Assembly (NCBI RefSeq): GCF_029894125.1 | Contig: NZ_JARXYZ010000018.1 | Span: 1-64,000 of the forward strand | Origin: Kitasatospora sp. MAA19 | Lineage (GTDB): Bacteria; Actinomycetota; Actinomycetes; Streptomycetales; Streptomycetaceae | DNA length: 64,000 nucleotides | Reading direction: 5' to 3' | Shown here: one piece after another, positions 17,794 through 26,358 of the stretch | Layout of the letters: every line of letters starts with the position of its first letter | Numbering within the stretch: position 1 is the stretch's first letter | Translations under genes and position numbers: made by a program | The notes under the pieces: generated by a model | The model's input: only the letters and a program-made list of their open reading frames with translations | The model's database searches: none | Told to the model about the DNA's origin: nothing

Positions 17794-18977
17794 GAGGCGG
17801 CGTTCAGGCTGAGTGCCGGCGGCTCCGGTGCGGACGGAACGAGCTGAGCCGGCCGGCCAGGGCCGGGGTGCCCGGGAACGGGGCACGGGTTCACGAGCCG
17901 TGCGATGGCGTGGTCGGGTGTCGGCCAGGCGGAGAACGCCTTTAGGGGGCCGGTCGCCCACCGGCCGGGAGCTTCGAGCACGGCCCGCAAGGTGGGGGCG
18001 AGCGCGGTCTGGTCGCGGATCCACACCGCGAGCCCGGCCTCGTCGAGCGCGGCCGCGTTGCTGACTCCGTGACCGGGCAGGCATCGGTAACTCACCACGG
18101 GGACACCGCTGGCCATAGCCTCCAGGGATGTGAGGCCACCGGCGTTCTGGATGACGACATCGGTGCTGCGCAGCAACGCGGGCATGTCGTTGACCCAGCC
18201 GAGCGGCACACCGACACCGTTCTCGAGCAGGTGGTCGCGCAGGGCGGAGTTGCTACCGCAGGCGATGACGGGTATGGCAAGGCGGGTGGCGGCAATCTCC
18301 CGAGCCGTCTTCTCCACCTCTCCCACGCCCCATGAACCGGCTACCACCAGGGTCAGTTGAGGGCCTATCGGCAGTCCGAGGCGGGCACGCTCGCTGCGGC
18401 GCTCCTCCTCACTCGAGGACGGGCGGAAGGCGGGCGCCACGAGTGGTCCGGAGACAACGACTTCAGCCGCTCCGCGATGGCCGGCCTCGGAGGACGCGAC
18501 GGGGTGCAGGGCGAGGTGGAGGTCGACTCCGTCGGCGACCCAGAGCGGATGGATGGACATGTCGGTGAGGAAGGTGGCCACCGGGGCGGTCAGTCGCCCG
18601 GTGCGGCGCAGTCTTCCGAGCGCCTGGCTGGCCAACGGGTAGGTGGAGACCACTGCCGCAGTGCCCGGACCGGTCACCGCGGTGGTGCGGCGGGCGGCCA
18701 GCCGCGCGAACATCCCGCCGACGGCACGTCCGAGGCGGCCGTGCCGTTCCAGGGCGCTCAACATCCGCCCCCATGCCCATGGGGCGGCGTGCAGTTCGAA
18801 GGCATAGGCGTTGCGGAGCACTCGGCCGAGGCGCGGTGGCAGCAGATTGAGGAAGTCATGGCGATCGACCTCGTAGCCGGCATCCATCAGGCGGCGGGAC
18901 AGCTCGTCGGCCGCCCCGTCGTGACCGGCTCCGATCTCGGCCGAGATCACGACGATCCGCCTCGGTGGTGATGCCAT
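17790..18977 (-). CDS. GT28/MGDG-synthase-like glycosyltransferase
   Basis: The 395-residue product begins RRIVVISAEIGAGHDGAA, the N-terminal Gly/His loop of the MGDG synthase and processive diacylglycerol glycosyltransferase family. The C-terminal half has the sugar-nucleotide binding signature: VVAGSWGVGEVE, GWVNDMPALLRSTD, then NAGGLTSLEAMASGVPVV. These enzymes move a sugar from UDP- or GDP-donors to a lipid acceptor at the inner face of the membrane. The Pro-rich tail after about residue 360 looks disordered. The stop overlaps the start of the deacetylase. The next gene upstream is only a DUF4097 remnant, so this pair probably has its own promoter. Confidence 0.85.
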   Translation of the reverse strand: MASPPRRIVVISAEIGAGHDGAADELSRRLMDAGYEVDRHDFLNLLPPRLGRVLRNAYAFELHAAPWAWGRMLSALERHGRLGRAVGGMFARLAARRTTAVTGPGTAAVVSTYPLASQALGRLRRTGRLTAPVATFLTDMSIHPLWVADGVDLHLALHPVASSEAGHRGAAEVVVSGPLVAPAFRPSSSEEERRSERARLGLPIGPQLTLVVAGSWGVGEVEKTAREIAATRLAIPVIACGSNSALRDHLLENGVGVPLGWVNDMPALLRSTDVVIQNAGGLTSLEAMASGVPVVSYRCLPGHGVSNAAALDEAGLAVWIRDQTALAPTLRAVLEAPGRWATGPLKAFSAWPTPDHAIARLVNPCPVPGHPGPGRPAQLVPSAPEPPALSLNAAS

Positions 18978-19098
18978 CTGAGTCCTTTCGGCGCGGCTGA
19001 GCGCGTCAATGTGAAGCGGCGCGGCAATGCGCCAGGGCGCATTGCCGTCCGGCGAGGGGGACGTCTCCCCAGGGCACGTCGTCCTGGCGGGTGGGGCG

Positions 19099-19345
19099 TC
19101 AGTGGATGTGGATGCCGCCGCTGGCGGTGGTGACGGTCAAGGAATGAGCGGCGTTGTGGTCGCTGGGCACATCGACCTGCGGTGTCGTACCCGTGGTGTG
19201 GGTGGTGACGTCGTAGCCTGCGCCCGAGGGTGCGGAGAGGTCCACCGCGCCGTCCTTGGCAGTCACGTTCACGGCGGCGGGAGCAACTGCGAAGGTGGCG
19301 TCGACCGCGCCGTTCTCGGTGGTGATGTCGGTTTTCCGGGAGGCG
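19099..19345 (-). pseudogene. DUF4097-type protein, C-terminal remnant
   Basis: The frame reads TENGAVDATFAVAPAAVN, TAKDGAVDLSAPSGAGYDV and SLTVTTASGGIHIH before a stop at 19099. These are repeats of the beta-solenoid DUF4097 family, as in the intact gene at 24661. The N-terminal anchor and most of the solenoid are missing. A conserved 32-nt motif (19537-19571) lies about 190 bp upstream in the same orientation, so the promoter seems to have outlived the gene. Confidence 0.6.
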
Positions 19346-19536
19346 GCGTCGCGACGGTGATGCCGACGTATCGACGGTGGAGGACAACTGACGTAGCGAT
19401 GACGGAACTCCTTGCTGCCGGGACGAGCGTTTTGCCTCCCCAATTCCCTTGGTGACGCCAGGGCTTGGAATATCCGAGCCCACCGCTGAAACCTCTGGAT
19501 TCACGCTATTCGCCGCTTGGCCGACGCTGCCACGAG

Positions 19537-19571
19537 GCCAGCCCACGTAATGACGGTAGGGATAACCCACC
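19537..19571 (-). promoter_or_regulatory. Bipartite 32-nt motif, copy B
   Basis: On the minus strand it reads GGTGGGTTATCCCTACC, 8 variable bases, then GTGGGCT. The same layout occurs at 22541 and 26359. It sits at the very end of the KAS III remnant and upstream of the DUF4097 remnant. Confidence 0.6.
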
Positions 19572-20412
19572 TACGGCAGCGCCACGACGGCGGCGGCGTA
19601 CGAGAGGCCGGCGCCGTAGCCCAGGAGGAGCGCCAGCCCGCCCGAGCGGACCGAGCCGGCGTTCAGTAGCGCCTCCATGGCGAGGGGGATCGACGCCCCC
19701 GAGGTGTTTCCGGTGGTGACGACGTCTCTGGCGACCACGACGTGGTCCGGCAGGCCGATGCCCCGCGCCAGCCCGTCGATGATCCGCAGGTTGGCCTGGT
19801 GCGGGACGAAGGCCTCGAGGTCGGCGGCCCGGACTCCTGCGGCGTCCAGGGCCTGCTGGGCGACCTCGGCCATCTTGTAGACCGCCCAGCGGAAGACCTT
19901 CTGGCCGTCCTGCCTGAGCGCGGGCCACCGCAGGTGGGGGTCGTCCCTGAGTGCGTCCCAGGGGACGGTTTGGGAGATTGCGTCGGCCTGGGAGCCGTCC
20001 GCGCCCCAGACCACCGGGCCGACGCCGGACATGGTCGCGGGCCCGAGGATCACCACGCCTGCGCCGTCCCCGAAGATGAAGGCGGTGGACCTGTCCTCGT
20101 GGTCCAGCAGGTCCGTCATCCGCTCGGCCCCGACCACCAGGACGTGCCCGCCGCGGCCGCGGACCATGTCCGCGGCCAGGGAAAGGGCGTGAACGAAGCC
20201 CGCGCACCGTGCGGAGATGTCGAAGGCGGCCGCCCCGGTGGCGCCGATGCGGTGGGCGACCTCGGTCGCGACGGCGGGGGTCTGTTTCAGGTGGGTGAAG
20301 GTTGCGACGATGACGCAGTCGAGGGCTGCGGGCCTGATGTCGGCGGACGCGAGGGCCTTGTCCGCCGTGATCTCCGCCATGTCGGCGAGGGATTCGTCGG
20401 AGCCGGCCCACC
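19572..20412 (-). pseudogene. KAS III (FabH-like) ketosynthase, 5'-truncated
   Basis: The minus strand encodes about 280 residues of a thiolase-fold KAS III. Catalytic Cys lies in FDISARCAGFVHAL, His in FVPHQANLRI and Asn in GNTSGASIPLAME, with VFIFGDGAG-like and GYGAGLSYAAA segments. The first 40-60 residues are missing. They are replaced, after a frame change near 20412, by acyl-CoA dehydrogenase sequence. The catalytic residues survive, but the gene has no start of its own. It is the last part of a three-gene scar from a fatty-acyl or polyketide-type pathway. Confidence 0.75.
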
Positions 20413-20755
20413 GTCTCGTGGCGATGCCGGAGCGGGACCGGATTGACCACGACCTCCAGGCCGTCGCCCTCCGCGCCCACCAGTGCCGCCGACGGCACCT
20501 CCGCCCCGGAGAACGCCACACCGCTGATGTCAGCGCCGTGGATCCCGTGCAGCCGGGCCGCCGGGAGCGTGCGGAACTGCGCCGGGTCGAGCCTGCGCTT
20601 GTCGACCAGCAGCACGCTGAAGCCGCGCGCTGCCTTCCGGCGCGGTCCGGGCCAGGACGCACAGGAGGTCGCCCCGGGTGGCATTGTTGATCAGCCGCTT
20701 CTCGCCCGACAGCGTGTATCCGTCGCCGCGCGGCTCGGCGAGGACCTCGCCCGCG
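20413..20755 (-). pseudogene. Acyl-CoA dehydrogenase, internal fragment
   Basis: Two frames together give the middle of an acyl-CoA dehydrogenase: GDGYTLSGEKRLINNATRGD, then after a shift near 20640 FSVLLVDKRRLDPAQFRTLP and LHGIHGADISGVAFSG. The N-terminal domain and the helical C-terminal domain with the catalytic Glu are absent. It is fused on one side to an AMP-ligase fragment and on the other to KAS III. Confidence 0.65.
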
Positions 20756-20995
20756 AGCAGGTCGCCGCTGGTGAAGCCCATCTCCGCACGGACGGCCGAG
20801 AACATCCGCCGGACGTTGGCGTGGGTGAGCAGGACGCCTTTGGGCTTGCCGGTGGAGCCGGAGGTGCAGATGACGTACATGAGGTCGTCGGGCGTGCCGA
20901 CGGGCTCCGGGTCGGTCCCCGGCCGGGCGGCGATCGCGTCGCGGTCGTCGGCTTCCTGGGTGTAGACGTGTTCGACGAGTTGGCGCCAGGTGCCT
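20756..20995 (-). pseudogene. AMP-dependent ligase/adenylation domain fragment
   Basis: The frame carries DDLMYVICTSGSTGKPKGV, the A3 phosphate-binding motif of adenylate-forming enzymes, then LLTHANVRRMFSAVRAEMGF. Only about 80 residues remain. The upstream end meets the truncated 5' end of the divergent serine hydrolase near 21000, so a single deletion may have removed both gene starts. Confidence 0.7.
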
Positions 20996-21053
20996 GTGGG
21001 GCGGGATCCCGGGCGCCAGCCTCGCCTGGATCGAGGACGGGCGGACCGTCGCG

Positions 21054-22046
21054 GTGCGCGGCTTCGGCTCGGTCGACGCGGCGGGCCCCGAACCGGTCAC
21101 CCCGGAGACAGCCTTCCTGGCCGGCTCGATCAGCAAGCACGTGACCACGGTGGCGGCGCTGCGGCTGGCCTCCGACGGGCTGCTCGACCTGGACCGGGAC
21201 GTCAACGGCTACCTGTCCGAGTGGCGGATGCCCACCGAGCCCGGCCACCCCGCCACGGCCCGGATGCTGCTGTCGAACCTGGGCGGCCTCGCCGACCGTC
21301 CGCAGCTGTCCGACGGCTACCACCGGCACGACGTGGTGCCGAGCCTGCTCGACGTGCTGCACGGCCGGTCTCCGGCCCGGACGCCCGCGGTGGAGCTGGC
21401 GCAGCAGCCGGGCACCGAGTTCCGGCAGAACTCGCTAAACTTCTCGGTCCTCCAGCAGGCGATGACCGAGCTGACCGGCGAGTCCTACCCGGAGCTGACC
21501 CGCCGGCTGGTGTTCGAGCCGCTGGGCATGACCGGTTCGAGCTTCGACCCGTGCTGGCCCGACACCGAGGGGCGGCCGTTCGCGCACGGCCACGACGCCG
21601 ACGGTCGGCAGGTCTCGGCCGGCTACTACGCCAACCCGGAGCCGGCCGCCGGCGGCCTCTGGACCACGGCCGCCGACCTGGCCGCCCTGGCCGCCGAGCT
21701 GCGGCGGTGCTACCTGGGCCGGGAGCGCGGGCTGGTGGCGACCGAGCTGGTGCGGGAGATGCTCACCCCGCAGTCGGGCCGCGCCTACGGCTGGAGCACC
21801 ATCCTCGACACCACCGGTGGCGACCTGGAGTTCGGCCACGGCGGCCAGGCGTACGGCTACCAGGCGATGACCTGGATGCGGGTGCACTCCGGGCGCGGCC
21901 TGGTGATGCTGAGCAACGCGGTGACCGGCCGGGAGCTGATCAGGCACCTGATCGCCACCGAGCTGTCCGGGCGGATCCGGCTGACCGGTGAGTGGCAGCG
22001 GGCTATCGAGGAGGCCGTGGGCCGGGAGCGGGGTGGGACCGCGTAG
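21054..22046 (+). CDS. Beta-lactamase-family serine hydrolase, probably 5'-truncated
   Basis: Homologous sequence starts before the GTG at 21054: GIPGASLAWIEDGRTVA is in frame from about 21003, where the AMP-ligase fragment begins on the other strand. The usual first 20-50 residues are therefore missing, and no ribosome binding site or promoter is evident. The SxxK motif is intact (Ser25-Ile-Ser-Lys28 from the GTG), as is the third motif HGG in FGHGGQAYG. The second motif, normally YxN, reads RQNSLNF, so the catalytic Tyr seems absent. Family members hydrolyse esters, peptides or beta-lactams. This one may be inactive or unexpressed. Confidence 0.7.
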   Translation: MRGFGSVDAAGPEPVTPETAFLAGSISKHVTTVAALRLASDGLLDLDRDVNGYLSEWRMPTEPGHPATARMLLSNLGGLADRPQLSDGYHRHDVVPSLLDVLHGRSPARTPAVELAQQPGTEFRQNSLNFSVLQQAMTELTGESYPELTRRLVFEPLGMTGSSFDPCWPDTEGRPFAHGHDADGRQVSAGYYANPEPAAGGLWTTAADLAALAAELRRCYLGRERGLVATELVREMLTPQSGRAYGWSTILDTTGGDLEFGHGGQAYGYQAMTWMRVHSGRGLVMLSNAVTGRELIRHLIATELSGRIRLTGEWQRAIEEAVGRERGGTA

Positions 22047-22163
22047 CCGCCTCCGGTGCCGTCCGTCCGGGGCGGTCGTGACCGAGCACTCGGTCGCGGC
22101 GGCCCCGCCGTGCGTCAGGGATACGCGTGGAGGGGCGGCCGCAGCCCGGCCGCCCGCGGCCCG

Positions 22164-22481
22164 TTACGAGCGGCGCGGGGTCCGGGCGCTCTGTGACAGC
22201 GACACGCAGATGACGGAGGTGGCGGCCCACACCGGGGGGACTGTCCACGGGCTCCACCACATGAGCGCCAGCGAGACGGCCGCGGCCGCCAGCAGCGCGA
22301 CGGTGACCGGCAGCACCACGTCGCGCCGGTACCGCCTCAGCTGCTCGCCGAGGACCTCTTCGACGATCTCGGCGACCCGGTCGTCGATGGTGTCCCCGTA
22401 GTGCACGAGGAACTGCTCGATGTCGTCGGTCCTGCCGGCCGGGCAGGGGCGGCCGGCGGCGTTCGAGTGTCGATCGGTCAT
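22164..22481 (-). CDS. Small membrane protein, 105 aa
   Basis: The ATG at 22481 is preceded on the minus strand by GTGGGGAC. The product starts with about 55 hydrophilic residues (DDIEQFLVHYGDTIDDRVAE), followed by two closely spaced hydrophobic segments (VVLPVTVALLAAAAVSLALM and WTVPPVWAATSVICVSL). No family is recognised. It is divergent from the two-component operon, and the region between them contains the 32-nt motif at 22541. Co-regulation with that system is possible. Confidence 0.65.
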   Translation of the reverse strand: MTDRHSNAAGRPCPAGRTDDIEQFLVHYGDTIDDRVAEIVEEVLGEQLRRYRRDVVLPVTVALLAAAAVSLALMWWSPWTVPPVWAATSVICVSLSQSARTPRRS

Positions 22482-22540
22482 GTCCCCACGATGTCGCACC
22501 GAGCGGCGCCGGGTCGGCAGCGTGAACCCACCGGCCGGAC

Positions 22541-22575
22541 GGGGGGTAAACCCTACCCCCCGCTGGTGGGCTCTC
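22541..22575 (+). promoter_or_regulatory. Bipartite 32-nt motif, copy C
   Basis: GGGGGGTAAACCCTACC, 8 bases, then GTGGGCT, in the same spacing as the copies at 19537 (minus) and 26359. It lies about 60-95 bp before the kinase gene, where an autoregulatory operator would be expected. Confidence 0.6.
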
Positions 22576-22635
22576 CTCGCTGTCGACGGGTGGTCGGGTT
22601 GGGTACCGTCCCCTTGTTGAATCGAGGCGCGGACG

Positions 22636-24009
22636 GTGACCTGGTCGCCGCCCGCACTGCCCACGAGAGCGGGTCCGAAGCAGTTGACCGAGAACATCGC
22701 CGGCCGTGCCACCGGCAAAGCCTGGAGGGACGCTCGGCCACCCCGCGAGGTGGTGCCGGGCAATCCGCTGCGCGCGCTGGCCTCCCCCGTGCTGTTGCGG
22801 GCGTCGATCCACCTGGCACTTGACGGTCTGGTGGCGCTGGCGGGACTGGCCGTGCTGGTCGTGCTGGTCGTCGCCGTCTGCCTGGCGCCGGCCGGCCTGA
22901 TGGGTCTGCCGCTCACGGTGGCGGCGGGGTGGGCGCTGTTCCGGCTGGCCGCCGTCGAGCGCGCCCGGTTCGCCGTGACCTGCGGGCTGGAGCTCGACGA
23001 GCTGCCGGCGCCGGTCTGTTCGTGGCGGTTGGCCAAGTCGCTGCAGTCGCTCGTCCACAACCTCTGCACCTGGCGGCTGATCGGCTACTTCGTACTGCTG
23101 ATGCCGGTGGCGGTGGTGACCGTGGTCGGGGTGGCGCTGATCTGGGCCGTGCCGCTGACCCTGGTGCTGCTTCCGGCCTACTACCGGGGCCTGCCCGGCG
23201 GGCAGGCCCAGCTCGGGCCGTTCGTGGTGGATTCCCTGCCCCGGGCGCTGCTGGTCGCGGCGGTGGCGCTGCTGGTCGGCGCGGTCCTCTCCCCGCTGAT
23301 CGTCAAACTCCTGCTGGCGCTGAACACCGCGCTGGCCGTCGCACTGCTCTCCCGGCCCCGCGGCATGGAACTGGAGCAGCGGGTCATCGATCTGACGGAG
23401 AGCCGAGCCCGGGTGGTGGACGCCGCCGAGGCGGAGCGCAAACGGATCGAGCGGGACCTGCACGACGGTGCCCAGCAACGGCTGGTGGCGATGTCGATCA
23501 CCCTGGGCCGGGCCAGCTCACGCTTGAAGAAGTCCGGAGACCACGAGACCAACAAGCTCGTCGAGGACGCCCGGCAGGAAACCCTCAGCACCATCACCGA
23601 GTTGCGCAACCTGGCCCGTGGCCTGCACCCGCCGGTGCTGACCGACCGCGGCCTGGAGGCGTCGCTCTCCGCCGTCGCCGCGCTGGCTCCGGTGCCGGTG
23701 CGCCTTGACGTCCTGGTGGAGCCGCGCCCCTCCTCCACCATCGAGGCGGTCGCCTACTTCACGGTGACCGAGGCGCTCACCAATGTGGCCAAACATGCTC
23801 ATGCCACCCGCGCCTGGGTGGAGATCCGGCGGGAGGGCGCCCGGTTAAACGTTAAGGTCGGCGATGACGGGCATGGCGGAGCCGACCTCGCGGCCGGCAC
23901 GGGTCTGACTGGTCTGGCGGACCGGGTGTCCGGGGTGGACGGGCGGTTCCGGCTCAGCAGTCCGGTGGGTGGACCGACCGTGATCGAGGTGGAATTGCCA
24001 TGCGGGTAG
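22636..24009 (+). CDS. NarL-type sensor histidine kinase
   Basis: The 457-residue product has about five hydrophobic segments in residues 50-240, a short linker, then a HisKA_3 domain with phosphoacceptor His276 in ERDLHDGAQQR. The HATPase domain has TEALTNVAKHA and DDGHGGADLAAGTGLTG. It would sense a membrane-linked signal and phosphorylate the response regulator whose ATG (24000) overlaps its 3' end. The GTG at 22636 is the first possible start; a TTG near 22683 is an alternative. The arrangement with a DUF4097 gene downstream resembles LiaRS-like envelope-stress systems, which is inference from context. Confidence 0.9.
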   Translation: MTWSPPALPTRAGPKQLTENIAGRATGKAWRDARPPREVVPGNPLRALASPVLLRASIHLALDGLVALAGLAVLVVLVVAVCLAPAGLMGLPLTVAAGWALFRLAAVERARFAVTCGLELDELPAPVCSWRLAKSLQSLVHNLCTWRLIGYFVLLMPVAVVTVVGVALIWAVPLTLVLLPAYYRGLPGGQAQLGPFVVDSLPRALLVAAVALLVGAVLSPLIVKLLLALNTALAVALLSRPRGMELEQRVIDLTESRARVVDAAEAERKRIERDLHDGAQQRLVAMSITLGRASSRLKKSGDHETNKLVEDARQETLSTITELRNLARGLHPPVLTDRGLEASLSAVAALAPVPVRLDVLVEPRPSSTIEAVAYFTVTEALTNVAKHAHATRAWVEIRREGARLNVKVGDDGHGGADLAAGTGLTGLADRVSGVDGRFRLSSPVGGPTVIEVELPCG

Positions 24010-24644
24010 TGCTGGCCGAGGACTCCGCGCTGCTGCGCCAGGGCATCGAACTGCTGCTCAGCGAACAGGGGATCGAGGTGGTCGCCGCGGTCGGCGACGG
24101 GGAGCAACTCCTGCGCGCGGTGGCCGAACACCGGCCGGACGCCTGTGTGACGGACGTCCGGATGCCGCCCACCTTCCTGGACGAGGGCCTGCGCGCCGCA
24201 CTGGCGGTACGCGCCCGCTGGCCGGAGACCGGCGTCCTGGTGCTCTCCAACTACGTCGAGGAGCGCTACGCCATCGACCTGGTCAACACCAATGACAACG
24301 GGGTCGGTTACCTGCTCAAGGACCGGGTATCGGACGCCGAGGAGTTCGTGGACGCGCTGCGCCGGGTCGCCGCGGGCGAGACGGTCCTCGACCCGGAGGT
24401 GGTCAAGCAGTTGCTGGCCGGCAGCCGGCAGCGGGATCCGCTGTCCACCTTGACGCCGCGCGAACGGGAGGTCCTCACGTCCATGGCGGGGGGCCGTTCC
24501 AACGCCGGGATCGCGGCCGATCTGGTGATCGGCACGGCGGCGGTGGAGAAGTACATCCGCAGCATCTTCGTGAAATTCGATCTGCAGCAGGAAGCGGGAG
24601 ACCACCGCCGCGTGCTCGCCGTTTTGCGCTACCTGGGAGCTTGA
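24000..24644 (+). CDS. NarL/LuxR-type response regulator
   Basis: The 214-residue product has a receiver domain with phosphoacceptor Asp52 in VTDVRMPP and Lys in LLKDRV. The C-terminal LuxR-type helix-turn-helix is LTPREREVLTSMAGGRSNAG followed by AVEKYIRSIF. Its ATG overlaps the last 10 bases of the kinase gene (ATGCGGGTAG), which implies translational coupling. The closest candidate targets are the three copies of the GGTGGGT-TA-CCCTACC motif around this operon. That link is inferred from position only. Confidence 0.92.
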   Translation: MRVVLAEDSALLRQGIELLLSEQGIEVVAAVGDGEQLLRAVAEHRPDACVTDVRMPPTFLDEGLRAALAVRARWPETGVLVLSNYVEERYAIDLVNTNDNGVGYLLKDRVSDAEEFVDALRRVAAGETVLDPEVVKQLLAGSRQRDPLSTLTPREREVLTSMAGGRSNAGIAADLVIGTAAVEKYIRSIFVKFDLQQEAGDHRRVLAVLRYLGA

Positions 24645-24660
24645 GATCAGTACCACACCG

Positions 24661-25407
24661 ATGAAGCGCCGCGGATGCCTCCTCATAGGGCTGGCCGTCC
24701 TCGCCGCGGTGGTCGCCATGGCCGCCAGTTGGATCGTGATCGACTTGCTTCCGGCGCACCACCGGTACAGCGGCAACTGGCAGCAGGACGCGGCCGGCGC
24801 CAGCCAGGTGACGGTCCAGGCCGACGAACTCGGCGTGACGCTGAGTCAGGACGGCTCCTCGCAGGTCACGGTGGCCATGAGCGGCAGCTACACGGGCCAT
24901 GTCCCGCAGGTCTCCGTCACCCGGTCCGGGTCGGACGTCACGGTCACCGCCGGCTGCTCCAACGACTGCTCGGGGCACCTGCAGATCACGGTGCCGGCCG
25001 GCCTGGCCGCGCAGGTGAGCACCGGGGGCGCCGGGATCCAGGCGAAGGGCCTGACCGGCCGGCTGGATCTGACCACCGGGCGGGGCGGGGTCGAGGTGGA
25101 CCAGTCGTCCGGCCCGCTGACCGTGCGGAGCACGGACGGCGCGGTGACCCTCGCCAACAGCAGCGCCCCCAACGCCGAGGTGACCACCGACGGCGCGGTC
25201 AGCGCCTCCTTCACGGCAGCACCCGCCTCCCTGAAGGTCACCACGGGCTGGGGCGGGGTCGACCTCAAGGTGCCTCACGACGCCACCTACCACGTCGACG
25301 CGCAGAGCTCCTGGTCGTCGCCGAGCGTCTCGCTGCCGAACACCGCCACGGACGCGCCGCACAGAGTGGTGGTGAAGACCACGCGCGGCGACATCATGGT
25401 CCACTGA
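24661..25407 (+). CDS. Membrane-anchored DUF4097-type protein
   Basis: The ATG at 24661 lies 16 bp after the response regulator stop. The 248-residue product has an N-terminal membrane anchor (CLLIGLAVLAAVVAMAASWI) and then repeated short strands with GAV, GGV and DGAV turns (STDGAVTLANSS, TTDGAVSASFTA), the right-handed solenoid of DUF4097. Such proteins often form the output gene of envelope-stress two-component systems. A truncated paralogue lies at 19099-19345. Three 18-nt tandem repeats start at its last codons, and a strong terminator follows. Confidence 0.8.
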   Translation: MKRRGCLLIGLAVLAAVVAMAASWIVIDLLPAHHRYSGNWQQDAAGASQVTVQADELGVTLSQDGSSQVTVAMSGSYTGHVPQVSVTRSGSDVTVTAGCSNDCSGHLQITVPAGLAAQVSTGGAGIQAKGLTGRLDLTTGRGGVEVDQSSGPLTVRSTDGAVTLANSSAPNAEVTTDGAVSASFTAAPASLKVTTGWGGVDLKVPHDATYHVDAQSSWSSPSVSLPNTATDAPHRVVVKTTRGDIMVH

Positions 25408-25455
25408 GCACGCCCGTGCCACTGAGCACGCCCGTGCCGCTGAGCACGCCCGTGC
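25402..25455 (+). repeat. Three tandem 18-nt repeats across a stop codon
   Basis: CACTGAGCACGCCCGTGC occurs at 25402-25419 and 25420-25437, and as CGCTGAGCACGCCCGTGC at 25438-25455. The first copy contains the TGA stop of the DUF4097 gene, so each repeat carries an in-phase TGA. Slippage duplication is the likely origin. Confidence 0.9.
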
Positions 25456-25457
25456 CG

Positions 25458-25507
25458 CGAACGACGGTGGCGTCCCCGGGAGATCCCGGGGACGCCACCG
25501 TCGTTCG
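25458..25507 (+). terminator. 23-bp perfect stem terminator
   Basis: The arm 25458-25480 (beginning CGAACGACGGTGGCG) pairs perfectly with 25485-25507 around AGAT. It lies 51 bp after the DUF4097 stop and just before the end of the opposing alcohol dehydrogenase fragment, so it may serve both strands. Confidence 0.9.
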
Positions 25508-25512
25508 GACGA

Positions 25513-25722
25513 TCAGCCGGCGACCAGCGAGGGGTCGACGACGATCTTCGCGTGCCGCTCCGGCTCGCCGAGTTCGGTGATCGCCCCGGCCAGTCCGTCC
25601 GGGCCGGTGACGCCGGTGGTGACGGCACCGGCGCCGATCCGGCCCTCGGCGATGTCCCGCAGCGTCTGGCGGTACTCACCCGGGCTGCCGCCGAACGACC
25701 CGCGGATGTCCAGCTCCTTGCC
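25513..25722 (-). pseudogene. Zinc-type alcohol dehydrogenase, C-terminal fragment
   Basis: About 69 residues remain on the minus strand (GKELDIRGSFGGSPGEYRQ, then ELGEPERHAKIVVDPSLVAG). This is the C-terminal end of a medium-chain zinc-dependent dehydrogenase. The catalytic and cofactor-binding parts are gone. Its broken end abuts the broken 5' end of a plus-strand gene near 25725. Confidence 0.6.
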
Positions 25723-25727
25723 GGCCA

Positions 25728-25954
25728 CCCACGGCCTGCAGCACGTCTTCGCCGATCGCCAGGGCGACACCGTGTTCGCCGCCGTCCTCTTCGTCTCCCA
25801 TGCCCGGCTGCGTGACGCCGAGGCGGCCACACTCGCCGTCGGCACCGCCTACCAGCGCACGGGCGGAGGACGGTTGAGTCATCTCGCCGCCACCCCGGTG
25901 CCGGGGTTCGACGACCTCCTGCGCTCCGGCGACCAGCCGGACGACCAGAACTGA
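25728..25954 (+). pseudogene. C-terminal fragment of an unidentified gene
   Basis: The plus strand reads GLQHVFADRQGDTVFAAVLF and HLAATPVPGFDDLLRSGDQP up to TGA at 25952-25954. It looks like authentic coding sequence without a start. The family is not recognised. It meets the dehydrogenase fragment head to head, so one deletion probably removed both 5' ends. Confidence 0.45.
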
Positions 25955-26167
25955 CCGCCACGCGCCGGCGGCTCGAGGACGCCCCGGGGCTCCGGCACGG
26001 CAACACCCTGCCATGGCAACAGCATGGCGCCGGTATTCGCTCACGTGTCCTCAACAGCCTGTCACCACGGAATCGCAGGCCGATCAAGGCCTGGGAACCA
26101 GGACCGAGACACTCGCACACCACGGCCCGCGGATCACTCTCGACACACGATCCGGGGGACCAGCGGC

Positions 26168-26356
26168 ATGAACACCCACGCACGACGGGCCAACCTCGCG
26201 GCCGCGGCCGCCGCCGCACTGGCGGCGATCACCCTCACCCTCGTCGCGCCCGCCATCGCATCCGGAGTCAGCGCCGCCGCGCAGCCGCGGGCCGCTGCCG
26301 CCCCGGCCGACACCACCGGCACCACCACCCCGCCCGACAACAACGGCTGGGACTGA
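26168..26356 (+). CDS. Small secreted protein, 62 aa
   Basis: I choose the ATG at 26168 because GGGGGA lies 10 bases upstream; the frame is open further left. The peptide starts MNTHARRANLAAAAAAAL with a typical signal peptide cleaved near Ala-Ser-Gly or Ala-Ala-Ala. The mature part is only about 25 residues, rich in Ala, Thr and Pro, ending NNGWD. No family is recognised. The stop is 2 bp before the 32-nt motif at 26359. Confidence 0.5.
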   Translation: MNTHARRANLAAAAAAALAAITLTLVAPAIASGVSAAAQPRAAAAPADTTGTTTPPDNNGWD

Positions 26357-26358
26357 CA

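Noticed and set aside
17794..18084. Upstream extension of the deacetylase frame
   Set aside because: It overlaps the glycosyltransferase in another frame and is Arg/Pro-rich. The GTG at 17793 gives a signal peptide and a coupled start.
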